The translations under genes and the position numbers were made by a program. Positions 8,785 to 17,675 of a DNA stretch of 64,000 nucleotides are shown piece after piece (the stretch's first letter is position 1; each line of letters opens with the position of its first letter). Source of the stretch: Flammeovirga aprica JL-4 (lineage in GTDB: Bacteria > Bacteroidota > Bacteroidia > Cytophagales > Flammeovirgaceae); NCBI RefSeq assembly GCF_012844305.1, contig NZ_JABANE010000015.1, forward strand, positions 1 to 64,000. The letters run 5' to 3'. The notes beneath the pieces are model-generated. The model was not told the origin of the DNA. It made no database searches and saw only the letters and a list, made by a program, of their open reading frames with translations.

Positions 8785-10338
8785 TTATTCCACGTTCTTA
8801 TAATAGTCCCAAAAGTCAAAACCATAACCTACTTTTTCCTTATAATCTTCTTCTTTAAGAGCAACCTGTGCGATTTCAGATTGCATTTGTTTTAGTGTAT
8901 TTTGATGTTCTGGAAAGAACGATAAGTCTTGTGTTTCCCAAGGGTCATTTTTAATGTTGAAAAGTTGCGTTACCCTTGATCCCCTTACCGAATGACCGTC
9001 CTTTTTTGAAAAGTCAGGAGCCCTTACGTATTCAATCAGTTTATAATCTCCCTTTCTATACGCTCTCTGAAATTGACGGTACGCATGATATGTATATTCT
9101 CTGATCTGCTTCTTTTGTTGGTTGATGACCGGCAGTAAACTTTTCCCTTTTACAGAGGCAGGGATTTTCACGTTGGCCAAATCACAAATGGTGGGGTAAA
9201 TATCATGTGTATAGCAGAAGGCATTATTACGTTGTCGTTTTTTGATGGCACCTCCACTGATGATAAAAGGGATATGCAACCCATCTTCATCATACACATT
9301 TTGTTTCCCCATCAGACCATGATTTCCTACCGCCAAACCACTGTCACCTGCCAAAACGATAATGGTATTTTCATACTGCCCACTTGCTTTCAGAGAAGCT
9401 ATTACTTTACCTATTTGTTCATCTAAATGTGTGATAATGGCATAATAATCGGAAAGCTCTTTTTGGGAAACGGCCTCCGTTCTTGGCCATACCGCAAGTG
9501 CTTCGTCTCTGAGGAACATATGTCCATTATCAAAAGGGTGCTGTGGCAGATAGGAAGGAGGAAGCTCGATTTTTCCCTCTGGATACATTTTTTTAAAACG
9601 CTTCGGGGCTTGTCTTGGATCATGTGGGGCATGAAAAGCCAAGTACATAAAAAATGGATTGTCCTTTTTATAATTTTCAATAAAATCAATAGCGTCTTCT
9701 GCAAAAATCTCAGAGGTATGCGGACCATTTTCTTCTGTTCCGAAAGGACCTTTCTCTCTCTTTTCTGCTGTAAAACTTTCCTTTATTCTATTCTGTTTTT
9801 TATCATAAGAAATCAGATAAGCATCACTTTTTGGAAACTTACCTTGATCGTTCCATTGCCAAAGAGGCATTCTATAATGGTCCACCAAATAGGCTCCCAG
9901 CCCCATCACTTGTCCACCCGAATCAAACGCTCTTGATACCGACGCTTTGTCTTGATGCCACTTCCCAACGATATGGGAATGATAACCGGCATTATGAAAT
10001 GCTTCCGCAATGGTGGTGTGCTCTTTTGGGATTTGGTGCCCTACTCCTTTCAGGTGAAAAAGAGGACGACCCGAAAGCAACATTGCTCTGCTTGGAATAC
10101 ATGTCGCTCCTGCAAAAGAACCCATCAAATAGGCGTTATCAAATACTACTCCCTCTTCAGAAAGCTGGTCCATATGAGGCGTTTTTACCGCCTGACCTCC
10201 TAATGCATGAATACCACTGTAGCGGTGATCATCGGTATAAATCAATACTACATTAGGTTGTTGACCAAAGGCTTTTCCACCAAAAAGGAGCAGTAGAAAT
10301 ACTATTTTATAAATCTTTTTCGGTATCAGAGTTTGCAT
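8785..10338 (-). CDS. Family S1 formylglycine-dependent sulfatase
   Basis: A 517-residue type I sulfatase with a signal peptide (LLLLFGGKAFGQ). The metal-binding pair is in YTDDHRYSG, and the signature CIPSRAMLLSGR carries Cys80, the residue matured to formylglycine. HDPRQAP and GNHGLMGK are further active-site motifs. Its gene starts inside the last 32 bases of the GH28 gene, so the two are probably translationally coupled. It should remove sulfate esters from oligosaccharides in the periplasm. The S1 subfamily and thus the ester position cannot be assigned by eye. No maturase gene is visible in the window. Confidence 0.9.
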   Translation of the reverse strand: MQTLIPKKIYKIVFLLLLFGGKAFGQQPNVVLIYTDDHRYSGIHALGGQAVKTPHMDQLSEEGVVFDNAYLMGSFAGATCIPSRAMLLSGRPLFHLKGVGHQIPKEHTTIAEAFHNAGYHSHIVGKWHQDKASVSRAFDSGGQVMGLGAYLVDHYRMPLWQWNDQGKFPKSDAYLISYDKKQNRIKESFTAEKREKGPFGTEENGPHTSEIFAEDAIDFIENYKKDNPFFMYLAFHAPHDPRQAPKRFKKMYPEGKIELPPSYLPQHPFDNGHMFLRDEALAVWPRTEAVSQKELSDYYAIITHLDEQIGKVIASLKASGQYENTIIVLAGDSGLAVGNHGLMGKQNVYDEDGLHIPFIISGGAIKKRQRNNAFCYTHDIYPTICDLANVKIPASVKGKSLLPVINQQKKQIREYTYHAYRQFQRAYRKGDYKLIEYVRAPDFSKKDGHSVRGSRVTQLFNIKNDPWETQDLSFFPEHQNTLKQMQSEIAQVALKEEDYKEKVGYGFDFWDYYKNVE

Positions 10339-11758
10339 AGTGGATCGTTACTTTATCATTGTTTACTTTAAGGTTTTTAGAAGTATTATGTTCTACATTA
10401 GAAAACAAAATAGGGAACCTCTTATCCTGCCCTTCTTGATAAAAATGAAGGTTTTTAAGAGTTATATTTTTAATATTTCTAGCATACATTCCATACGCTG
10501 GCAAAACTCCAAAAGGAATGTATTCCGGGTATTTTCTCTCCAAAGTGGGCACTTCCGTATTCACCTCTAATTGCTCACTTTCACTCTTGATTTTGATTTC
10601 AATTTTCTCTAAATGAAAGTCCTCAATTTTATGCTGATCTGTACCCGTTATTAAAATACCACTAGGTACTTTTACCCTCGTTTTTTCTTGAGGTAAAACT
10701 TCCGCATAGATGTTCTTTAATAGGATATTTTTCATACTTCCCACTTCTTCTTGAGGTGCATTTCTATACGTTCTTAAGCGTTCTCCCAAACGAACAAAAA
10801 TTGGCATATCTACACCGTACATTTTGATGTTTTCAATGATCACATTTTCAATATTAGCTCCATCCACACTTAAGATTTTAATTCCCCCTCCAAGCGTTTC
10901 CTTAATCACACAATCACGAATATGGATATTTTTAAAATCACCCATTGATTCCGTTCCGAACTTGATCGCTCCCCAATCACTTTTCAAAATACAGTCTTGC
11001 ACATCTACATTTTGCGTAGGCAGTGGACTTGTTGCTTTTATACACACAGCATCATCACCCGCATCAATCTTAGCGTTTTTGATCGTAATATCTGTGCTTG
11101 AGTCTATATCAATTCCATCATTATTGCGGTGGGCATGACTGTAAATATTAATAGCATCTACCTCAGCATTTTTGCATTGAAAAAAGTGTAAAGTCCATGC
11201 TGAAGATTGTCTTAAAGTGATTTGATGAATTTTGATGTCTTCACACCCTACCAATCTCACTAAAAAAGGACGATCTGCAATTAACTGTTTTCTTTTTTCC
11301 TTCGGCACACCTAATTCCTTCAAAGTGGCATTCATAGGTTCATATAAAAAGTTTTCACCCTGACCATCAATCACCCCTTTTCCGTAAATAGCAATACCTT
11401 TCGCTTTTTCAGCACCGATCAAACATTTTCCTCTCGGTTGTCCTGTGGCATCCACAAAAGGAGCAATACTTTTATAATCAAAAGGGTTTTCACTCCCTAT
11501 GATTTTTGCTCCTTCGGACACCCACAGCTTTACATTATCCTTTAGAAAAATAGTCCCTATCCGAAACACTCCCCTATCAACTTTTACAATTCCACCACCC
11601 TCTTTCTCACAAGCATCAATGGCCTGTTGAAAATAAACGGTGTTCAATGTTGTACTATCTCCCTTTGCGCCAAAGTCAGTAACTTTTAGTACTTTTTCTT
11701 GAGCAAAAAGTGATAAAGAGAATAAGTAAGTGATCAAAAAGAAGACGTTATTTTTCAT
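10307..11758 (-). CDS. GH28-family right-handed beta-helix glycosidase
   Basis: A 483-residue secreted protein (signal peptide ending at Ala19-Gln20) with the GH28 (polygalacturonase) layout: FGAKGDSTTLNT near the N-terminus, NNDGIDIDSS at 212-221, and DAGDDAVCIKA at 232-242 with the catalytic Asp pair. GAIKFGTESMGDF follows, as in the rhamnogalacturonase-like exo branch rather than classic endo-polygalacturonases. It should cut an alpha-linked uronic acid or related sugar. It lies between GH2 and a sulfatase, which makes a sulfated, possibly uronate-bearing glycan likely, but this is inference. Confidence 0.85.
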   Translation of the reverse strand: MKNNVFFLITYLFSLSLFAQEKVLKVTDFGAKGDSTTLNTVYFQQAIDACEKEGGGIVKVDRGVFRIGTIFLKDNVKLWVSEGAKIIGSENPFDYKSIAPFVDATGQPRGKCLIGAEKAKGIAIYGKGVIDGQGENFLYEPMNATLKELGVPKEKRKQLIADRPFLVRLVGCEDIKIHQITLRQSSAWTLHFFQCKNAEVDAINIYSHAHRNNDGIDIDSSTDITIKNAKIDAGDDAVCIKATSPLPTQNVDVQDCILKSDWGAIKFGTESMGDFKNIHIRDCVIKETLGGGIKILSVDGANIENVIIENIKMYGVDMPIFVRLGERLRTYRNAPQEEVGSMKNILLKNIYAEVLPQEKTRVKVPSGILITGTDQHKIEDFHLEKIEIKIKSESEQLEVNTEVPTLERKYPEYIPFGVLPAYGMYARNIKNITLKNLHFYQEGQDKRFPILFSNVEHNTSKNLKVNNDKVTIHYANSDTEKDL

Positions 11759-11775
11759 GTCATTTATTATTTTCT

Positions 11776-11817
11776 ATCATCACAAGCCCACGACTTAAGT
11801 CGTGGGCTTGTGATGAT
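11776..11817. repeat. Perfect 42-bp palindrome at the GH2-GH28 junction
   Basis: Every base from 11776 to 11817 pairs around the centre CTTAAG (half-site ATCATCACAAGCCCACGACTT, written here as its last part CAAGCCCACGACTT). It begins at the last base of the GH2 stop codon and ends 17 bases before the GH28 start. The core GCCCACGACT is the same motif as in the two-hairpin repeats. As RNA it would form a 20-bp hairpin inside the operon message. No T run follows, so it is not a standard terminator; mRNA end protection or partial termination are possible. Confidence 0.85.
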
Positions 11818-14345
11818 TAGTGAGTCGATTTAAGATTAATAGTTTGATCAGGATATCCCTCCGCTTTGGCGGTTATTTTAATATCGCCTGCTTCTTTGGT
11901 AGTTTGAATGATGGTCAAGGCTCTCCCTTGGGAAGTGGTTAAAGTATTCGATTGGAAATCTTGAATATTTGTCCAAGCGCCATTGTCTACTCCTAATAGT
12001 TTGGCATTTCCTTCTACTTCAAAAGTCACCCTCACATCCTCTGTCTTCACTGGAATTCCTTCTTTATCTTTTAACTGAAATACAATATGTGATACATCAT
12101 AAGCATCTGCTTTCAATTGTTTTTTATCTGCTGAGATAGTGAATTGAGAAGGTTTTCCAGCCGACTTTAATGTAGCTACTGTTTCTTCCTTTCCGAATTT
12201 TGCTCTTGCTACCAACTCTCCTTCTTCAAAAGGCACTACCCAACGCATAATTCTACCCGGACTATCTGACATACTTCTGTAGCCCAATGATTTTCCATTC
12301 AATAGCAACTCTACCGTAGCATAATTGGAAGTCACTTCCACCAATACTTTTTCTCCTTTTTTATAATTCCAATGCCAGTTACTATTTCTCCATTTGTATG
12401 AACCTTTGTTCTTCGCTACGGGCAACCCAGACATTTCATGTGCTTTAAAACCAGATTTTTTCAATGGTAAAGTGCCAATGGAAATGTGTGGTTCGTCTTT
12501 CCAGATGCTCTTAAAATAATTCCACCCCGTTACTTTAAAACCTGCCAAGTCCAACATATCACCCCAAGCACTTTTCTCTGGCCAACGTTCATTTCTTTCC
12601 CCGATATAATCAATACCCGTCCACATAAAAATACTGAATACGCCAGGGTACTCTAATACCTGCTTCCAATCGTCCCATGTACCAGGGCATTCGTTGGTAG
12701 TCACTTGTGTATTCGGGAAATATTTTTTCGTCCAAGGGAAAATCACGTTTCTGTAACTATAACCGGGAATATCTACGGCATCCGCATAACCACTAACATG
12801 ACTTACTTGCGGAATAATCAAGTTGGCCGTAGTAGGACGAGTATCATCCATTTCTTTCACCCAATCATTTAGTTTTTTGGCTGTTTCAGCAAGGATATAT
12901 TCCCCTTTTTCCCAATTGTCATATCTCACCTTTAACTCTTCAGGTGTAAACATTGGTGGTTTGCCAAAAAATCCTTTGTTCTTATTCGGATTCTTAGGAT
13001 CAGTGTAAAACCCTGTGATATATCTATAATGTAAATACGTCCATTCTATCTCATTACCGATACTCCATTGGAATACAGACGGGTGATTACGATCTCTACG
13101 CATCGTTCTTTGTAAATCACTCTTCGCCCATTGCTGAAAATGCTCATCATATCCTCTTGTGGCATAATCTGAATGACGATCATGGAAATTTTGTCGCTTA
13201 TCTTTTGCGTAATCAAACTCATCAAATAGCTCATGCTGAACAAGGAAACCCATACGGTCACAAAGGTCTAAGAATTCTTTGGAGAAAGGATTGTGAGAAG
13301 TACGGATTGCATTCACTCCACCTTCTTTCAAAAGCTTCAATCTACGTTCCCAAATACCCAAAGGCACTGCCGTTCCTACAAGACCCGCATCGTGATGCAA
13401 ACAAACGCCTTTTACCAATGTATTTTCACCATTTAAATAAAAACCTTCATCTACCTTAAATTCAATTGTACGAATACCAAAAGGTGTGCTGTATTCATCC
13501 ACTACTTTGCCATCTACTTTCAATTGTGTCAATGCACTATAAAGCGTAGGTGATTCCGGTGACCATAACTTCGGCGATTTTACTGTAAAGTCTTGAGTGA
13601 TTTTATTTCTTTGATTCGATTTTAGAGAAGTGTTTGAAGTTGCTTTTGAAAGTTCAGTTCCTTTTGCATCTACTATGCTTGTCACTACTTCTACATTTTG
13701 ATCCGTAGTGTAATTATTTTCCAGTTCGATTTGAAGATGCACTTTCGAGGCCTCTTTCGTTACTTCAGGCGTTGTGATAAAAGTACCCCAAATTGGAATA
13801 TGTAATTTATCTACCGTAATCAATTTTACATTTCTATAGATCCCACTTCCGGTATACCATCTGCTATCCGCAAAACGAGAATGATCTACATGAACGGTAA
13901 TACTATTTTCTTCTCCATTGGTTTTGAGGTAACTTGATAAGTCGTAATAAACGGGTGAGTAACCATAAGGATTGACTCCTAATTTTTTGCCATTGATCCA
14001 AAAAGTGGCATTGTTATACACACCATCAAAAAGGACAAAGACATTTTGTTTTTCTAAATCAACCGGCGTTTTAAAATGTTTTTGGTAAACACCTACACCG
14101 CCAGGTAAATACCCCACACATCCTTCTAAAGTGGAATCAAAAGAAGCTTCTACACTCCAGTCATGAGGCAGTCTGATATCCCTCCAATCTTGATCTGCTA
14201 AGGGCACATTGTTAGGAGGCAATGTATCTTCGACCAATGTAAATTTCCAATCAAAGTTAAAGTCTATTTCTCTTTGTAAGTTTGCTTGTTGTTGGGAGCA
14301 CGACATCATCCAAAGTCCCAATAGTAATACAATTATTCTTTTCAT
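11817..14345 (-). CDS. GH2 family beta-glycosidase, lipoprotein
   Basis: An 842-residue GH2 enzyme with a lipobox (WMMSC), so it is membrane-anchored. The jelly-roll sugar-binding domain (IRLPHDWSVEASF, GGVGVYQKHF) is followed by an Ig-like domain, the TIM barrel with RTSHNP, the acid/base Glu432 in SIGNEIEW, a probable nucleophile in TTNECPGTW, and WTGIDYIGE. The C-terminal part holds DUF4982-like and Ig-like sandwiches. This is the beta-galactosidase branch common in Bacteroidota polysaccharide loci. It should release beta-linked galactose or a similar sugar. It probably heads the 14.3-6.5 kb run. Confidence 0.88.
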   Translation of the reverse strand: MKRIIVLLLGLWMMSCSQQQANLQREIDFNFDWKFTLVEDTLPPNNVPLADQDWRDIRLPHDWSVEASFDSTLEGCVGYLPGGVGVYQKHFKTPVDLEKQNVFVLFDGVYNNATFWINGKKLGVNPYGYSPVYYDLSSYLKTNGEENSITVHVDHSRFADSRWYTGSGIYRNVKLITVDKLHIPIWGTFITTPEVTKEASKVHLQIELENNYTTDQNVEVVTSIVDAKGTELSKATSNTSLKSNQRNKITQDFTVKSPKLWSPESPTLYSALTQLKVDGKVVDEYSTPFGIRTIEFKVDEGFYLNGENTLVKGVCLHHDAGLVGTAVPLGIWERRLKLLKEGGVNAIRTSHNPFSKEFLDLCDRMGFLVQHELFDEFDYAKDKRQNFHDRHSDYATRGYDEHFQQWAKSDLQRTMRRDRNHPSVFQWSIGNEIEWTYLHYRYITGFYTDPKNPNKNKGFFGKPPMFTPEELKVRYDNWEKGEYILAETAKKLNDWVKEMDDTRPTTANLIIPQVSHVSGYADAVDIPGYSYRNVIFPWTKKYFPNTQVTTNECPGTWDDWKQVLEYPGVFSIFMWTGIDYIGERNERWPEKSAWGDMLDLAGFKVTGWNYFKSIWKDEPHISIGTLPLKKSGFKAHEMSGLPVAKNKGSYKWRNSNWHWNYKKGEKVLVEVTSNYATVELLLNGKSLGYRSMSDSPGRIMRWVVPFEEGELVARAKFGKEETVATLKSAGKPSQFTISADKKQLKADAYDVSHIVFQLKDKEGIPVKTEDVRVTFEVEGNAKLLGVDNGAWTNIQDFQSNTLTTSQGRALTIIQTTKEAGDIKITAKAEGYPDQTINLKSTH

Positions 14346-14517
14346 TTCTTCTGTTGTTAACGTCTAGTTTAAGACAAAGAAATGAAGGAAGCATAAGATT
14401 GTTCGTTTAAAATATATCAATTTGAAATATTATAAATTTATCCCCCCTTTAATGATTTTTTTCAACCCCCTCTAATTTAAAAAAGAAACACACAATCAGT
14501 TTATTAAATACACACAT

Positions 14518-14877
14518 TTAACCTCGTTTCATGTACTCTCGATTGACTCTGTAATACTCTCTCCAGTCAATCCCAAGGTATTTTGTGATCTTCTGAGTGG
14601 TTTCTTGTTGGATAGATTTGACTAATAAAGTCGTTTCTTCTGAGGTCAAAGTTCCCTCTTGTTTTCTTTTGAAGTAATAAGATCGAAAGGCCAAAAAGTT
14701 AAGGTAGTAATTGTAAACTTCTTCTTTCTGAACTTCTGTAAGGTTCCATTCTTTGCTTGCAAATTCTATATAATGCTCTGCACTTTTCTTTACCCACTCT
14801 CCTGGGGTTGGGGTGGTTTGTGCAAATGAAAAAATGGAGGAAAATAATAGGATAGATAGGATAATGATCTTTTTCAT
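14518..14877 (-). CDS. Small secreted helical protein, paralogue A
   Basis: A 119-residue protein with a clear signal peptide (SSIFSFAQ). The mature part is all-helical and basic, with the pattern EWNLTEVQKEEVYNYY then KITKYLGIDWREYYRV. It is homologous along its whole length to the 127-residue protein at 15614-15997. The helix pattern with Q-K-E heptads recalls Spy/CpxP-like periplasmic proteins, but I cannot confirm that family. It lies between the GH2 gene and the palindrome-rich gap. Confidence 0.7.
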   Translation of the reverse strand: MKKIIILSILLFSSIFSFAQTTPTPGEWVKKSAEHYIEFASKEWNLTEVQKEEVYNYYLNFLAFRSYYFKRKQEGTLTSEETTLLVKSIQQETTQKITKYLGIDWREYYRVNREYMKRG

Positions 14878-15613
14878 GATTTAATTAGATTATTTATTTC
14901 AATGAGATTGTAATTTTTTTGTGAATTAATTTAGCGTCAGCTTTCAATGGAGGTTTCTGCAAGTCTTTGATGTTTTTCTAAAACTGGTTCAAGTCTTAAG
15001 CTGAAAGCTTTACTTGGACCTATATCTAGAAAAAGTCTGAAGACTTTTAGAACTATTTGACTTTCCTATAAGTCTACAGACTTATAGCAGTTACAAGCAC
15101 AAGTGACACTTCGTTTAACACTTGCGCTAGTTGTAGACTTTTTTGTACTTATAAAAAGAGAAACCCGATACACAAATCTGATGTAAAAGAATACTGAATC
15201 ATTACTACCTGCGATTTAATTTATCTTAAGTACAAATTCAAAATTATCTCATACTAATTCTATTTATTGTTTTGCGATTACTTCCTTCAAAAAACTTTTA
15301 ATAGAACCACTATTAATACGTTTTTTAGCGTTGTACTCACAAAAAATAAATTAGAATTAACTATGATTTATTTTTGACTTTGTACTTAAACAATACTCTT
15401 TTTACATTTTCAATGTATAGCAGGTTTCTCTTCTGATTTAAATTCATCTATATCGAAAGTTGGTGTTGCGTACACCACGACTGAAGTCATGGGCTAGTGA
15501 TACTGACTCCAACAACACTGAAGTGATGTTTTCCTTCAAGACTATTTGTTGAGGTTGCTTGATCTCTTGCCCATAATTTTAACTATGGTGCACGAACCAC
15601 ATTCTTTATATGC
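14878..15613. other. Palindrome-rich intergenic region
   Basis: No gene is seen. Hairpins follow each other: one around 14992-15017, then AAAAGTCTGAAGACTTTT (near 15031-15050), then TATAAGTCTACAGACTTATA (near 15065-15086). The left end (from 14932) shares the motif CTTTCAAT...TTTCTGCAAG with the repeat at 55297. The segment 15227-15275 is the reverse complement of 55443-55492. The two-hairpin repeat at 15470-15593 fills the right end. Confidence 0.6.
15470..15593. repeat. Two-hairpin REP-like repeat, copy 2
   Basis: The closest relative of the element at 305-440: the left arm CCACGACTGAAGTCATGGGC, a shared interior (GTGATACTGACTCCAACAAC), and the right arm GCCCATAATTTTAACTATGG ending in TGCAC. 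It lies 20 bases downstream of the stop of the small secreted protein at 15614-15997. Confidence 0.7.
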
Positions 15614-15997
15614 TTATTTACTTTTCTGCGCCTTCTTTGCTTTTTGAGCTTCGTTAAAAGCCTTGTCCACTCTGTAGTACTCTTTCCATTTGATGTTTAA
15701 GTATTTGGTGAACTTTTGAGAAGCTTCTTTCTGAATAGCTTGAATTTTTGTTTTCGCTTCTTCTTGCGTCAATTCTCCCTCTTTCTTTTGCTTGTAAACT
15801 TGTGAGCGTTTCACCATTAAATCCAATCGGTAATCATAAATCACCTCTTGTTGTTCTTTTGATAGCTTCCACTCTTTTGTAGCAAACTCGACGTAGTTTT
15901 CAGCATTATTTTTCACCCACTTTGGAACAGGAGTGTTTTGAGCAAATGCTACTACTGACATAAGGACTAATACCGATAAAGCGATAATCTTTTTCAT
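15614..15997 (-). CDS. Small secreted helical protein, paralogue B
   Basis: A 127-residue protein with signal peptide (MSVVAFAQ) and a helical, very lysine-rich mature part. KKEGELTQEEAKTKIQ and FTKYLNIKWKEYYRVD match the paralogue at 14518-14877 position by position. The C-terminus is a KAKKAQKSK tail. It starts 12 bases after the stop of the DUF5060/DUF4038 gene, so it belongs to that operon. Function unknown; a periplasmic chaperone-like or stress role would fit the composition but is not shown. Confidence 0.7.
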   Translation of the reverse strand: MKKIIALSVLVLMSVVAFAQNTPVPKWVKNNAENYVEFATKEWKLSKEQQEVIYDYRLDLMVKRSQVYKQKKEGELTQEEAKTKIQAIQKEASQKFTKYLNIKWKEYYRVDKAFNEAQKAKKAQKSK

Positions 15998-16009
15998 AAT
16001 TTACGTTGT

Positions 16010-17668
16010 TTAGTTAACTGAATTTGATTTTAAATTTGAAATTATAAGTATCACATCTGCCTCCCCTTTCCATGGTCTTTCATACCAAAAATCGAAAGGT
16101 TCAGTGTTGTAATTTTCCTTTTCTGAATATTCACCCGTCAGTGTATTAAACCACTGTTGTTGGGCTTTTGAATAGTCAAAATTTTTCTTTAGAACTTTAT
16201 GCACCCCAATCCACTGATTTTCCTTTGGGGTGTACATCATCACCACACCATCTTTTTTGTTGGTGAGATTAAACCCGCTAGAATTGTGATGAGAGAGAGG
16301 TACAAAATTTTCAAAATTATAGTGTTCAAAAAGTGTTCTCATATGCTTGAAGTATTCAAAATGAGGCTTTTTGAAATGGGCTGGCTGTTCAAATGGATTA
16401 TGAATGACCACATTCCATGAAGCACCCTGCCAATAATAAGTTGTGTAACCTCCTGCAAAAAGGCATTGATAGTTTCTTCTTAAACATGCCTCAGCGTTAA
16501 TATATGCTCCTGGAAAAACACGGAATGGACTTTCTTCGTAGCCTCCATGTTCAATGTTAAAGACAGGTTTTTCTTTAAAGTCGTTTCTTGCTTGAAGCAT
16601 ATTCTGATAAAGGGTATGTTGCCAATTTTGCATGGATATAAAATCCACTTTCTCTTTGTTTCTTTTACAAAATCCAAAGTCATGAACAGAGATCAGACGG
16701 TTATATGCATCCAGATTTCTAGCTCTATCAATTCTTTCGTTGATGTATTCTTCAGTTGCCCTTCCGTATAAAAGTGCTTCTTTTGAAACATCCCAAATGA
16801 TGTTTGGAAAGGCTTGATATCTTTTGATGACATAGTCGTAATACAAGTTATCAGAAGCTGAATTCATTTCTGGCCAATTCACCATTTTATTCCATACATA
16901 GATCATCAAGTGAGAAACGATTTCTTTGTCGTGCATTTCTGAGATTACTTGATCAAAATGTTGAAAAAACTCAAGATTTAACGTGCTAAAATCCGGTTGA
17001 GAGTTGGAGCCTAAAAAGGGATAAATGTCTTCTCTTCCTCCGTATTCAAACTCAGGAAAATCCGCTAATTTGGGGTCTTTTTTCCATTTTACATCATAAG
17101 AATAAACGTTCATCACCACCTGATTGAATTGGTAATCTTCCAATACATTCAAGAGATGCTTGGTCTTTGGCAAATCCTCTTTTCCATAATCCAAAGCAAA
17201 AAGCCAATCACATTCAAAAGCCATATTGAAGTAATGCTTTCCATCTTCATAGAAGAAATGTTGAGGGTTGTCTTTATGTAAAACAACACCTCCATGACGG
17301 CCCTCTTTTTCATTTTTAGTGACCGTAATCTGCCCTTTCTTTCCTTCAAATTCTTTCAATTCTGAAGTCAGGACATAAGTTTTCACCCCTTCCACTGCAC
17401 TTGAATAGCGAAAGACCCACTCATTATTTCCATTATAAAACAAAGGTATTTTTTGAGTGTTCTCACCCTCTCCCTTCACCAAAGCATAAATCTCTTTTTT
17501 GAGGGGATCATTTACCTTCCTTTTACTTTTGAAGATAATGTCATTCACACCCCATTGAGGAGTGTGAATTTGTTGTTTTTCTTTTTTGGTTTTCCAAATT
17601 TTAATTTGACCATAACTTAACGGCATAAACACCACTAAACAGATCAAGGTTAAAAAGTAAGTTTTCAT
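16010..17668 (-). CDS. Secreted DUF5060/DUF4038 (GH140-like) glycosidase
   Basis: A 552-residue protein with signal peptide (VFMPLSYGQ). The first ~130 residues form a beta-sandwich of DUF5060 type (IFKSKRKVNDPLKKEIYALV, WVFRYSSAVEGVKTY). A TIM barrel of the DUF4038 type follows (YFNMAFECDWLF, PNIIWDVSKEALLYGR, KPVFNIEHGGYE). The Glu residues in VSKEA and NIEHGG are the likely catalytic pair. Relatives include GH140 apiosidase. Many members of this group are uncharacterised, so the substrate stays open. It lies 7 bases after the gene at 17676. Confidence 0.75.
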   Translation of the reverse strand: MKTYFLTLICLVVFMPLSYGQIKIWKTKKEKQQIHTPQWGVNDIIFKSKRKVNDPLKKEIYALVKGEGENTQKIPLFYNGNNEWVFRYSSAVEGVKTYVLTSELKEFEGKKGQITVTKNEKEGRHGGVVLHKDNPQHFFYEDGKHYFNMAFECDWLFALDYGKEDLPKTKHLLNVLEDYQFNQVVMNVYSYDVKWKKDPKLADFPEFEYGGREDIYPFLGSNSQPDFSTLNLEFFQHFDQVISEMHDKEIVSHLMIYVWNKMVNWPEMNSASDNLYYDYVIKRYQAFPNIIWDVSKEALLYGRATEEYINERIDRARNLDAYNRLISVHDFGFCKRNKEKVDFISMQNWQHTLYQNMLQARNDFKEKPVFNIEHGGYEESPFRVFPGAYINAEACLRRNYQCLFAGGYTTYYWQGASWNVVIHNPFEQPAHFKKPHFEYFKHMRTLFEHYNFENFVPLSHHNSSGFNLTNKKDGVVMMYTPKENQWIGVHKVLKKNFDYSKAQQQWFNTLTGEYSEKENYNTEPFDFWYERPWKGEADVILIISNLKSNSVN

Positions 17669-17675
17669 AAGCTAA

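Noticed and set aside
9427-9936. 169-codon open frame on the plus strand
   Set aside because: It lies fully opposite the sulfatase gene, which has clear family motifs; the translation is rich in Cys, Phe and Ile without domain character.
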